From Pseudomonadota bacterium (GTDB lineage: Bacteria > Pseudomonadota > Alphaproteobacteria > Rhizobiales > Devosiaceae): DNA of 40,777 nt. Below the pieces are notes generated by a model. The model made no database searches, was not told the DNA's origin, and saw only the letters and a program-made list of their open reading frames with translations. Positions within the stretch are counted from its first letter, which is position 1. Every line of letters starts with the position of its first letter. Positions 33,917-40,777 of the stretch are shown here, one piece after another. The position numbers and the translations under genes are program-made. The stretch is from the NCBI GenBank assembly GCA_023433775.1, contig JAEYTY010000102.1:1-40777 (forward strand). Direction: 5' to 3'.

Positions 33917-35459
33917 ATTCGGCGGCCTGCTGCAGGTCGTCGCGCCGTTCCCATTTAAGGACGGGCTGCCGTGCCGCGCGGGTTTCGTCGAGACGGCGGC
34001 GCGGCGCCTTGGTGGGGGCGGCGGTGAAGCGCGTGGTATTGCCTGACTTCGCATCATTGGCGAGATCGGCCATGACATCGCAGAAGGCGTCGAGCGTCTG
34101 GAGGCTTTCGCTTTCGGTGGGCTCGATCAGCATCGCCCCGTGCACGACCAGCGGGAAATACATGGTCATCGGGTGGAAACCCTCGTCGATCAGCGCCTTG
34201 GCGAAATCGAGCGTCGTGACGCCTGTATCCTTCAGGAAGCTGTCATCGAACAGCGCCTCGTGCATGGTCGGATAATCGGGGAAGGGCACAGAGAACAGGT
34301 GCCCCAGCCGCGCCTTAATGTAGTTGGCATTGAGCACCGCATCCTGCGCCGCTTGCGCAAGGCCATCGCCGCCATGGCTGAGCATATAGGTCAGCGCGCG
34401 AACATACATGCCCATCTGGCCATGGAAGGCCGTGACGCGGCCCAGTGCCTCGCCCTCGACATGTTCCACCAGGTCAAGACCACCTTGGCCCTTGCGGACG
34501 AAGGGGACCGGCGCGAAGGGCGCGAGAGCCTCCGAGAGCACCACGGGGCCCGCGCCCGGCCCGCCGCCGCCATGGGGCGTCGAGAAGGTCTTGTGCAGAT
34601 TGATGTGCATGGCGTCGATGCCGAGATCGCCCGGACGCACCACACCCATGATGGCGTTGAAATTGGCGCCATCGCAGTAGAAAAACGCACCGGCATCGTG
34701 GATGGCTTGAGCAATCTCGATGACCTGGGGTTCGAAAAGGCCGCAGGTATTGGGATTTGTCAGCATGATAGCGGCGACGTCGGGCGAAAGGGCGGCCTTC
34801 ACCGCCTCCACGTCCACCGTGCCGTCGTCTTTGGCCGGCACCGGCTTGACCGTATAGCCGAGGAATGCCGCGGTGGCAGGATTGGTGCCGTGGGCACTTT
34901 CAGGGACGAGCACCACATTGCGATAGGCCTGACCACGGGCTTCCTGGGCTGCCTTGATGGCCATCATGCCGAGCAGTTCGCCATGCGCGCCGGCCTTGGG
35001 GGAAAGGGCGACGGCGGCGGTGTTGGTGAGCGTCATCAGCCAGTGAGAGAGCTGGTTCATCAGCTCCAACGCACCCTGCACCGTGGAGGTGGGCTGGAGC
35101 GGGTGGATGTCGCTAAAGCCCGGCAGGCGGGCCATTTTTTCATTGAGTCGTGGATTGTGCTTCATCGTGCACGAACCCAGGGGATACATTCCGCTGTCGA
35201 TAGAGTGGTTTAGGCGGGAGAGGCGCACATAGTGGCGCATGGCCTCGGGCTCGGTGAGGCCCGCCAGGTCGAGGGGCGTCTGGCGCCGTAAACCGCCAAG
35301 GCGGCTGTTGGAAATTTCGGCTTCCGGCAGGTCGACGCCGGAATGTTCCGTGTCGCCGATTTCAAACAGCAATGGCTCTTCGGGGAGCAGCGCCGAGCCA
35401 GAGGCCGCGGTGCCGCCAGTGCCAATGCCGGTGGGGCGGCCTTGTGTGTTCATGCTCAT
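33915..35459 (-). CDS. gcvPB: Glycine dehydrogenase (decarboxylating) subunit 2
   Basis: GcvPB is the PLP-carrying half of the split P-protein, which decarboxylates glycine and passes the aminomethyl group to lipoylated GcvH. The 514-aa protein has the PLP lysine Lys290 in INLHKTFSTPHGGGG, and SAHGTNPATAAF upstream. A glycine-rich N-terminal extension (about 1-30) precedes the conserved part. The start ATG at 35459 overlaps the gcvPA stop (ATGA) and has GGAGG in front. It is the last gene of the operon and ends at a terminator. Confidence 0.96.
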   Translation of the reverse strand: MSMNTQGRPTGIGTGGTAASGSALLPEEPLLFEIGDTEHSGVDLPEAEISNSRLGGLRRQTPLDLAGLTEPEAMRHYVRLSRLNHSIDSGMYPLGSCTMKHNPRLNEKMARLPGFSDIHPLQPTSTVQGALELMNQLSHWLMTLTNTAAVALSPKAGAHGELLGMMAIKAAQEARGQAYRNVVLVPESAHGTNPATAAFLGYTVKPVPAKDDGTVDVEAVKAALSPDVAAIMLTNPNTCGLFEPQVIEIAQAIHDAGAFFYCDGANFNAIMGVVRPGDLGIDAMHINLHKTFSTPHGGGGPGAGPVVLSEALAPFAPVPFVRKGQGGLDLVEHVEGEALGRVTAFHGQMGMYVRALTYMLSHGGDGLAQAAQDAVLNANYIKARLGHLFSVPFPDYPTMHEALFDDSFLKDTGVTTLDFAKALIDEGFHPMTMYFPLVVHGAMLIEPTESESLQTLDAFCDVMADLANDAKSGNTTRFTAAPTKAPRRRLDETRAARQPVLKWERRDDLQQAAE

Positions 35460-36799
35460 GCCAGTTCCTCCGAGAGGGCGGTGCAAAGTGCTGATATGTC
35501 AGCTTTTGTCGTCAATTCAGTCGCGGCTAACACGATGAGATTGGACACATCCGAATCCTCCGGGATGAGGCGGCTGACCGGAACGCCGGCGAGAATTCCC
35601 CGCGCGGCGAGACGTTCAACGAGTTCAGCGGCGGGCTCCGGGACGCTTATGGTCATCTCATTGAAGAAGGTGTTGTTGAGGACCGTGACGCCGGGGACGG
35701 CAGCCAGCGCGTCGGCCAGGGTGCAGGCATTGGCGTGATTGAGGCGGGCGAGGCGGGTGAAGCCGGCTTCGCCCAGCAGAGCCATGTGAATGGAGAAGGC
35801 GAGGGCGCAAAGCCCTGAATTTGTACAGATATTCGACGTGGCCTTCTCGCGGCGGATATGCTGCTCGCGAGTTGAGAGAGTCAAAACGAAGCCGCGGCGA
35901 CCATCGGCATCGACAGTTTGACCGCAGACGCGGCCCGGCATCTGGCGGACGAATTCCTTGCGCGTGGCGAGAAGGCCAAGATAGGGGCCGCCGAAATTCA
36001 GAGCGTTTCCAATGCTTTGACCTTCGGCGACGACAATGTCGGCCCCAAGCGCGCCGGGTGCTTCGAGGAGGCCGAGCGAAACCACCTCGGTGATGACGAC
36101 GATCAGCAGCGCGCCCTGGGCGTGTGCGGCATCGGCGGCGGATTTGAGATCGCGCAAATGTCCATAGAAATCAGGGGTTTGGATGACAATGGCGGCGGTA
36201 TTGCCGTCGATATGGTCGAAAATATCGCCCTGGCCCTCGGGCGACGCCGATAGGCAGACGAGGTCGGGGTCATCCTTGAGATAGGCGCGAACGACGTCGC
36301 GGTAATGCGGGTGGAGACCACCCGAGAGAACAATTTTATTCTTGCGTGTCAGGCGTCTAGCCATGAGAACGGCTTCGGCTGTGCCGGTGGAGCCGTCGTA
36401 GAGCGAGGCATTGGCCACGTCCATGCCGGTGATCTTGGCCACCTGCGTCTGGAACTCAAACAGCATCTGCAGGGTGCCCTGCGAGATTTCGGGCTGATAG
36501 GGCGTGTAGGCCGTAAGCCATTCAGAACGTTGGATTAAATGGTCCACGCTGGCCGGAATATGGTGCCGATAAGCGCCGGCGCCGACGAAAAATGGGCCGT
36601 CTCCGGCTGCGTGATTTTGCGCAGCGAGGGCCTTCATATGGGATTCGACCAGGAATTCCGGCCTATGTGCCGGTAAATCCAGCACAAAATTTTTGAGGGC
36701 CGATTTCGGGACAGCGCTGAACAGGGCGTCGATGTCGGTCGCGCCGATTATGCCAAGCATATCAGCACGTTCGGCGTCGGAATGGGGGAGGTAGCGCAT
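35456..36799 (-). CDS. gcvPA: Glycine dehydrogenase (decarboxylating) subunit 1
   Basis: GcvPA is the non-PLP-binding half of the split P-protein and forms an alpha2-beta2 enzyme with GcvPB. The 447-aa protein begins MRYLPHSDAERADMLGIIG and contains YTPYQPEISQGTLQMLFEFQ, both typical. It starts 2 bases after gcvH and overlaps gcvPB by 4 bases, so the operon is tightly coupled. Split P-proteins are an alternative to the single-chain type, and both are found in alphaproteobacteria. Confidence 0.96.
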   Translation of the reverse strand: MRYLPHSDAERADMLGIIGATDIDALFSAVPKSALKNFVLDLPAHRPEFLVESHMKALAAQNHAAGDGPFFVGAGAYRHHIPASVDHLIQRSEWLTAYTPYQPEISQGTLQMLFEFQTQVAKITGMDVANASLYDGSTGTAEAVLMARRLTRKNKIVLSGGLHPHYRDVVRAYLKDDPDLVCLSASPEGQGDIFDHIDGNTAAIVIQTPDFYGHLRDLKSAADAAHAQGALLIVVITEVVSLGLLEAPGALGADIVVAEGQSIGNALNFGGPYLGLLATRKEFVRQMPGRVCGQTVDADGRRGFVLTLSTREQHIRREKATSNICTNSGLCALAFSIHMALLGEAGFTRLARLNHANACTLADALAAVPGVTVLNNTFFNEMTISVPEPAAELVERLAARGILAGVPVSRLIPEDSDVSNLIVLAATELTTKADISALCTALSEELA

Positions 36800-36801
36800 G
36801 G

Positions 36802-37167
36802 TTAGTTCGTCAGCTCCTGATAGGCCGCTTCCTCCAGCAAAGTGTCGAGTTCTGCTGCATTGCTGATCGAAATCTTGAACATCCAGCCGCCTTTTTCCGG
36901 CTCGGAATTCACCAACCCGGGCTCACTTGTTAGCAGACTGTTCACTTCTGTGACTGTTCCGGACACCGGCGCGTAAATCTCGGACGCGGCCTTGACGGAC
37001 TCCACGACAGCGGCCTCGTCGCCCTTGTGCAGAACCTTGCCGACGGGGGGCAGTTCGACAAAAACGATGTCGCCGAGCTGCTCCTGCGCATAGGGGGTAA
37101 TGCCGACAATGCCGGTCTCGCCTTCAACGCGAATATATTCGTGGTCGGGGGTGAATTTGGTGGTCAT
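36802..37167 (-). CDS. gcvH: Glycine cleavage system H protein
   Basis: GcvH carries the aminomethyl group on a lipoyl arm between the P and T proteins. The 121-aa protein has the lipoylation site Lys59 in VVESVKAASE, and starts FTPDHEYIRV as usual. The ATG at 37167 is 8 bases after gcvT. The fold and length match the family. It needs lipoylation by enzymes that are not in the window. Confidence 0.96.
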   Translation of the reverse strand: MTTKFTPDHEYIRVEGETGIVGITPYAQEQLGDIVFVELPPVGKVLHKGDEAAVVESVKAASEIYAPVSGTVTEVNSLLTSEPGLVNSEPEKGGWMFKISISNAAELDTLLEEAAYQELTN

Positions 37168-37175
37168 CGGGGGCC

Positions 37176-38336
37176 TCAGACTGATTTGCGGAAATAGCGG
37201 TGGGGAACGAAGGGGGTTGGGACGATCTCGGCGGGCTGGGCGCGATTGCGGACCGAGACCTGGAGTTTTGTGCCAATGGCGGCATGTTCGGGCGGGACGA
37301 AGCCGAGGGCGATGGCCTTGCCCAGCGAGGGCGCAAAACCGCCGCTGGTGACGACGCCAATCACATTGCCGGCGCTGTCGAGGATTTCGGCGCCTTCGCG
37401 GGCCGGCGCGCCCTCGATGATGAGGCCGACGCGCTTGCGGGAAAGCTTGCCATCACGCTCGGCGAGGATGCGGGTGGCGCCTGGGAAGTCGGCGGCTTCG
37501 CGACGGCGCTTGGAAACGGCAAAGCCGAGATCGGCTTCTATGGGGGAGGTGGTCTCGTCGAGGTCGTGACCATAGAGCGGCAGGCCAGCTTCGAGGCGGA
37601 GACTGTCGCGGGCGCCAAGGCCGATGGGTTTTACCCTTGGATCGGCCAGCAGCGTATCCCAGAGCTTTGGCGCGTATTCGGGCGAGACCAGAATTTCAAA
37701 GCCGTCTTCGCCGGTGTAGCCGGAGCGCGAGATGATCAGTTGCTCTTCGCCCCACTGGAAGGGCGCAAACTGCATGAAGCCGAGCTCGACCACGCCGGGC
37801 AGAATGGCGGCGAGGACGCCAACGGCCTCGGGACCTTGCAGGGCAAGCAGCACATTGTCGTCGACGCGCTGGAAATCGGCCTTGTCGCCAGCGGCACCGG
37901 CGATCAGCGCGAAGTCGCCTTCCTTGGTGGCGGCATTGACCACGATATAGAGCGCGCCGGGAAAGCCGGGGGAGCGGGCGACCATGAGGTCATCCAGCGC
38001 GCCGCCTTGCTCATTGAGCAGCAGCGTGTAGCGAATCTGGCCAGGCTTGAGGCCGGCAATGTCGCCACAGATCAGCGGTTCGATCAGCGCGGCGATGGCC
38101 GCATGGTCTGCCTCGGCATCGCCGCTGCGGTCCTTCAGGGTCAGGAAGCTCGGGCCCATATGGCTGACATCAAACAGGCCCGCCTGATCGCGGGTCCATT
38201 TGTGCTCGGCCATGATGCCGGTGGGGTATTGCACGGGGAGCGAGTAGCCCCCGAACGGCACCATGCGGCCACCGGCGGCAATGTGCTGGTCGTTGAGGGG
38301 TACGGTCTTGAGGTCGTCGGCGGAAGCTTCGGCCAT
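37176..38336 (-). CDS. gcvT: Aminomethyltransferase (glycine cleavage T protein)
   Basis: GcvT transfers the methylene group to tetrahydrofolate and releases ammonia from GcvH. The 386-aa protein has HMGPSFLTL after LFDVS in the N-terminal folate domain, the conserved RSGYTGEDGFEI, and GARDSLRLEAGLPLYGHDL. ATG 38336 is chosen; a GTG two codons earlier is possible. It is the first gene of gcvT-gcvH-gcvPA-gcvPB. A tandem glycine riboswitch lies in its leader, so the operon should respond to glycine. Confidence 0.95.
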   Translation of the reverse strand: MAEASADDLKTVPLNDQHIAAGGRMVPFGGYSLPVQYPTGIMAEHKWTRDQAGLFDVSHMGPSFLTLKDRSGDAEADHAAIAALIEPLICGDIAGLKPGQIRYTLLLNEQGGALDDLMVARSPGFPGALYIVVNAATKEGDFALIAGAAGDKADFQRVDDNVLLALQGPEAVGVLAAILPGVVELGFMQFAPFQWGEEQLIISRSGYTGEDGFEILVSPEYAPKLWDTLLADPRVKPIGLGARDSLRLEAGLPLYGHDLDETTSPIEADLGFAVSKRRREAADFPGATRILAERDGKLSRKRVGLIIEGAPAREGAEILDSAGNVIGVVTSGGFAPSLGKAIALGFVPPEHAAIGTKLQVSVRNRAQPAEIVPTPFVPHRYFRKSV

Positions 38337-38401
38337 GGGCACATCCCGGAAAGTGAACAGGCGACACGATTTCGCTCACCTCGCGGTGGCTTTCGTGCCC
38401 C

Positions 38402-38575
38402 CTCTGTCCTCCTCACCTGAGAGATTTCCCGGCTGAGCGCCGGTTGCTCCTTCGGTGGGACCGTGCCTTACGGCCGATCCGCTTTCCAGAGTTGTAGTGC
38501 CCTGCGGTCCTTTTGCCTGAGAGTTTCCGGGGCGGTTGCTCCTTCGGCGCCGGAGAAATCCAGTCTCTCCCGCAG
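38402..38575 (-). ncRNA. Tandem glycine riboswitch
   Basis: Two glycine aptamers lie head to tail in the gcvT leader. The 5' one spans 38575-38502, closed by CTGCGG / CCGCAG. The second spans 38491-38402, closed by CTCTG / CAGAG, with a 10-base linker. Each has the conserved core CCGAAGGAGCAA (38547-38536 and 38455-38444) and a CTCTCAGG strand. The expression platform covers the last 65 bases before gcvT and contains a CCACC-GCG-AGGTG type hairpin. In known examples glycine binding turns the gcv operon on. Confidence 0.95.
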
Positions 38576-38582
38576 TAGGGGC

Positions 38583-38611
38583 ACCATGGGGGAGATTCTG
38601 GAGGGCGTCAA
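38583..38611 (-). promoter_or_regulatory. Probable gcv operon promoter
   Basis: On the minus strand TTGACG (38611-38606) and CATGGT (38588-38583) are 17 bases apart. The expected start, near 38576, falls directly at the first base of the riboswitch, which supports the call although the -10 is weak. Confidence 0.45.
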
Positions 38612-38654
38612 TTGGGGTGCGACTGGCTACCCAATAGTATTCCACTTACCTAGT

Positions 38655-38679
38655 GGCCGCCGTGTCTGAGCCGGCGGCC
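38655..38679 (-). terminator. Hairpin after the small unrecognised gene
   Basis: Arms GGCCGCCG (38655-38662) and CGGCGGCC (38672-38679) enclose a 9-base loop, 8 bases beyond the stop of the gene at 38688. No T run follows on the minus strand. It probably isolates that gene from the gcv promoter. Confidence 0.5.
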
Positions 38680-38687
38680 TTCTTGCT

Positions 38688-38915
38688 CTAGGCTAATAAG
38701 CGGCGGATCTCCTCAGTTTTTAGGCGGTGGTCACCCCGCTTTGTATGCAGCAATATTGAGGCGGCATAACAAGGGGGCGACTTGCGCAGATATTCCAGAA
38801 CATTCTTCAGCGTTTTCCCCGGAAGGTAGATAGGGAAGGACTGCAGTGCTGGAATGTGGAGGTGTGCAGTACAGAGGTGGTCGTCGACCTCAAAATGTGA
38901 ATGTTTGTACGTCAA
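38688..38915 (-). CDS. Small protein of unknown function
   Basis: I do not recognise this 75-aa protein. It is rich in His and Leu, with HSHFEVDDHLCTAHLHIP near the N terminus and a charged C-terminal helix (HRLKTEEIRRLL). No signal peptide or membrane segment is seen. The start is TTG at 38915 with GGAG 8 bases upstream, which supports translation. A 15-base palindrome sits directly against that site and a hairpin follows the stop. The DNA here is less GC-rich than in the neighbouring operons. It may be a recently acquired orphan or a remnant of a larger gene. Confidence 0.5.
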   Translation of the reverse strand: MTYKHSHFEVDDHLCTAHLHIPALQSFPIYLPGKTLKNVLEYLRKSPPCYAASILLHTKRGDHRLKTEEIRRLLA

Positions 38916-38926
38916 AGTAGTTCTCC

Positions 38927-38941
38927 GCGGAATTATTCCGC
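38927..38941. promoter_or_regulatory. 15-base palindrome against the ribosome site of the small gene
   Basis: GCGGAATTATTCCGC (38927-38941) is symmetric except at its centre. It abuts the GGAGA site of the gene starting at 38915. A possible promoter (TTGATC, 16 bases, TAATGT) lies just upstream on the minus strand. The palindrome could be an operator or a translation-controlling hairpin. Confidence 0.4.
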
Positions 38942-39040
38942 CCCTTACATTAGGCTGTCACAGAGAACGATCAAGAGTAATTGGTGAGTTTTAGGGTGAT
39001 AATCAACTCGGCGGCTAAATTCCTGCCAACGTAAAGCGCC

Positions 39041-39071
39041 AAACAAAAAGGCGGGCATTGCTGCCCGCCTT
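39041..39071 (-). terminator. Intrinsic terminator of the F0 ATP synthase operon
   Basis: Perfect 10-bp arms (39048-39057 and 39062-39071) with a 4-base loop are followed on the minus strand by TTTTTGTTT. It lies 24 bases after the atpF stop, so the operon ends here. Confidence 0.92.
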
Positions 39072-39095
39072 GAAATTCGGTTGGACCGGAAGGTC

Positions 39096-39584
39096 TTAGT
39101 TCAGACGCCCTGCGACATCGGCGATGGCGGTGTCGATGACCTGGCCACCCTTCTTGTTCATCTCGTCGGTCAGGACGGCTCGGGCGGCCTCAATGGCGAG
39201 GTCGGCAGAGCGGGCGCGAACTTCGGCGACAGCCTGGGCTTCGGCCTGGGCGATCTTGTCTTCCACCGACTTGGTGCGGCGGGTGACGAGGTCGGCCAGC
39301 GAGGCCTGGGCTTCGGCGGTGAGGCGGGTGGCCTCTTCCTTGGCAGCAGTGATGATGTTTGCGGCCTCGGCTTCAGCGGCAACGCGCTTCTGCTCATATT
39401 CGACCAGCAAAGCGGCAGCTTCCGTGCGCAGGCGCTTGGCCTCGGCAATGTCGGTTTCGATCTGCTTGATCTTGCCGTCCAGCATCTTGCCGATGATCTT
39501 CGGGACGCCGAAGAACACCATCATGCCCAGGAAGATGACCAGGGCAAGCATGGCAAAGAAGCTGTTATCCAACCATTCTGGCAT
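39096..39584 (-). CDS. atpF: ATP synthase F0 subunit b
   Basis: This is the peripheral-stalk subunit of F0F1 ATP synthase. The 162-aa protein has one N-terminal membrane helix (about 8-27, FFAMLALVIFLGMMVFFG) and a long charged coiled coil to the end. It starts 5 bases after the b' gene. Together b and b' form the heterodimeric stalk found in photosynthetic and many other alphaproteobacteria. The F1 genes are elsewhere, as is usual in this class. Confidence 0.93.
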   Translation of the reverse strand: MPEWLDNSFFAMLALVIFLGMMVFFGVPKIIGKMLDGKIKQIETDIAEAKRLRTEAAALLVEYEQKRVAAEAEAANIITAAKEEATRLTAEAQASLADLVTRRTKSVEDKIAQAEAQAVAEVRARSADLAIEAARAVLTDEMNKKGGQVIDTAIADVAGRLN

Positions 39585-39589
39585 GGCGC

Positions 39590-40243
39590 TTATCCCTTAA
39601 CCTTGGCCACGGCAGCGCGAACGCTTTCGGGCGCGACATCGCCAACAAGCTGACCGACAACAGCCTGAGCCGTTTCGGTGGCAATCTCGTCGACATGGGT
39701 GAGAGCTTCGGCCTTGGTCTGGGCGATACGGGCTTCGGCAGCGGTCACCTTGGCCGAGAGATCGCTCTCGACGGCGGTGCGCTTGGCAGCCAGATCGGCC
39801 TGGATGGCGGCGCGGCTCTCATTGGCAATGCCCTGGGCCTTGGCCTTGGCATCGGCCAGAGCCTGCTCATAGGCGGCAATGGCAGCTTCAGTCTTTTGCT
39901 GGTCGGCATCGGCCGCAGCCAGATCGGCATCGATCAGGGCCTTGCGGTTTTCAAGGATGCCACCGATACGCGGCAGGGCTACCCGGCTCATCAGCAGGTA
40001 GAGCGCGCCAAAGGTGATGGCGAGCCACAGGAGCTGGCTGGGGAACGTCGCCGGATCGAAAGGCGGGAAAACGCCCGAACCGTGATCGTCACCATGGGCT
40101 TCGGTCGTGGCATGGGTGCCGGCGGTGGGATCGTCATGACCCGTTGCGCCGGGAATCGGCTCGCCATGGGTGGCGTCGATAGCCTGATCGAGGTTTGCCT
40201 CGGTCGGCGTTTCCGCTTCTTGAGCGTAGGCTTGCGTTACCAT
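39590..40243 (-). CDS. atpF': ATP synthase F0 subunit b'
   Basis: This is the second peripheral-stalk subunit, pairing with b. The 217-aa protein has a membrane helix at about 69-87 (SQLLWLAITFGALYLLMSRV) and a long alanine-rich coiled coil. The first 65 residues form an acidic, histidine-containing extension (His26, 36, 44, 50, 54) that begins MVTQAYAQEAE, on the periplasmic side. The extension makes it longer than the b subunit. The ATG follows GGGAC. It lies downstream of a strong stem-loop after atpE. Some databases call this gene atpG or atpX. Confidence 0.9.
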   Translation of the reverse strand: MVTQAYAQEAETPTEANLDQAIDATHGEPIPGATGHDDPTAGTHATTEAHGDDHGSGVFPPFDPATFPSQLLWLAITFGALYLLMSRVALPRIGGILENRKALIDADLAAADADQQKTEAAIAAYEQALADAKAKAQGIANESRAAIQADLAAKRTAVESDLSAKVTAAEARIAQTKAEALTHVDEIATETAQAVVGQLVGDVAPESVRAAVAKVKG

Positions 40244-40395
40244 CTGGTCGAGGTCCCGTTAGAGCTCTTTGTTTTTCGTTGTGAAAAGCAAAGCGGCTCT
40301 CGCTGCTTGTTGACGCAATTGCCAGACAATACCGCTGCGCAGTCTTGCTGGAATTGCTTGATCCGGTCCCCCGGCTAAAGGGCCGGAGAAGGGCG

Positions 40396-40420
40396 CGCAG
40401 CCGGGATCAACCCGGCTGCG
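40396..40420 (-). other. Stem-loop between atpE and the b' gene
   Basis: Perfect 10-bp arms (40396-40405 and 40411-40420) with a 5-base loop lie 21 bases after the atpE stop. A weaker 5-bp hairpin (40371-40386) follows. No T run follows, so partial termination or protection of the atpE mRNA end is more likely than a full stop. The remaining 120 bases before the b' gene show nothing else. Confidence 0.65.
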
Positions 40421-40441
40421 AAGTCTTTATGCAGTTCGAAC

Positions 40442-40669
40442 TTAGGCGACGAACAGCAGGATCAGGGCAACCAGGAACGAGAAGATGCCCAGAGCTTCGG
40501 TCACGGCGAAACCGAAAATCAGGTTACCGAACTGGCTCGGAGCAGCAGACGGGTTGCGCAGGGCGCCCGAGAGGAAGTTGCCAAAGATGTTTGCCACACC
40601 GATGGCAGCACCGGCCATACCGAAACAAGCAATACCGGCACCGATGAACTTCGCGGCTTCAGCTTCCAT
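40442..40669 (-). CDS. atpE: ATP synthase F0 subunit c
   Basis: Subunit c forms the rotating proton ring. The 75-aa protein is a hairpin of two membrane helices (about 8-33 and 48-73) joined by the polar loop RNPSAAPSQ. The proton-carrying residue is Glu58 in FAVTEALG. The ATG follows AAAGGA. It lies between atpB and the b' gene, the usual order. Confidence 0.96.
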   Translation of the reverse strand: MEAEAAKFIGAGIACFGMAGAAIGVANIFGNFLSGALRNPSAAPSQFGNLIFGFAVTEALGIFSFLVALILLFVA

Positions 40670-40726
40670 TTTAATATCCTTTCAAGCGACTATAGCTTCC
40701 GGCGGGGCATCCGCCGAGATTGGTGG

Positions 40727-40777
40727 TTAGTGGGATGGGTGGATCGCGTCGTTGAGATACATGCAGGTCAGGACCGC
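40727..40777 (-). CDS. atpB: ATP synthase F0 subunit a, C-terminal end (partial)
   Basis: Only the last 16 codons lie in the window, reading AVLTCMYLNDAIHPSH and a TAA stop. This is the typical C terminus of subunit a, which forms the proton half-channels against the c ring. It lies 57 bases before atpE on the same strand. The rest is beyond the right edge. Confidence 0.9.
   Translation of the reverse strand, partial: AVLTCMYLNDAIHPSH

Noticed and set aside
37200..38420. 406-codon + strand frame opposite gcvT and into the riboswitch
   Set aside because: It is antisense to gcvT and runs into a structured RNA; no ribosome site or motif supports it.

Overview
The window is high-GC chromosomal DNA with the gene content of an alphaproteobacterium of the Hyphomicrobiales (rhizobial or Devosia-like). 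The evidence is a nuclease-type MutL, a plant-type glutamate-cysteine ligase, the families DUF6101, DUF4170, DUF2093 and DUF1127, an invasion-associated-locus-B protein, the coxB-coxA-ctaB-coxF-ctaG-coxC order, and an F0 operon with separate b and b' subunits. I cannot name the genus from sequence alone. Almost everything is core housekeeping. No IS element, prophage, CRISPR array, rRNA or tRNA was recognised.

Layout. 1-290 holds two related hairpins and no convincing gene. 291-2613 is mutL and tadA, divergent. 2658-3429 is an AT-rich control region driving a four-helix membrane protein and a small HTH regulator. 3448-4419 is an MDR-family oxidoreductase. 4423-9948 is a minus-strand run of a patatin-like hydrolase, purD, a RES-type toxin with a short antitoxin, gshA and rsmE. 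10033-12934 holds ubiA, a DUF6101 gene, cysQ and a DUF4170 gene. 12941-15975 is a minus-strand run of an LpxB-superfamily glycosyltransferase, DUF2093 and xseA. 16024-18256 holds a LysR regulator facing a DUF1127 gene, a frameshifted PilZ gene and an ialB-like gene.

18582-24630 is the aa3-type cytochrome c oxidase locus: structural subunits coxB, coxA and coxC, haem O synthesis by ctaB, copper delivery by ctaG, and SURF1. An intrinsic terminator separates SURF1 from the rest. 24725-28052 is thrC, an M16 peptidase and a GNAT acetyltransferase. 28259-31138 is a large 7TM-PAS-GGDEF-EAL protein. 31148-33863 holds yqgE, a secreted DsbD-alpha-like protein, a peroxiredoxin and a lipoprotein. 33915-38336 is the glycine cleavage operon (gcvT, gcvH, gcvPA, gcvPB, minus strand) under a tandem glycine riboswitch at 38402-38575. 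38688-38915 is an unrecognised small gene. 39041-40777 is the F0 part of ATP synthase (atpB end, atpE, b', b) ending in a clear terminator.

The features most worth a second look are these: the PilZ gene broken at a C tract, where one extra base restores its c-di-GMP-binding arginines; the compact RES toxin/antitoxin pair between purD and gshA; the AT-rich repeat region before the membrane-protein/HTH pair; the LpxB-like gene next to DUF4170 and DUF2093; the orphan gene with a palindrome against its ribosome-binding site; and the stem-loop between atpE and the b' gene. None is a clearly new multi-gene system.
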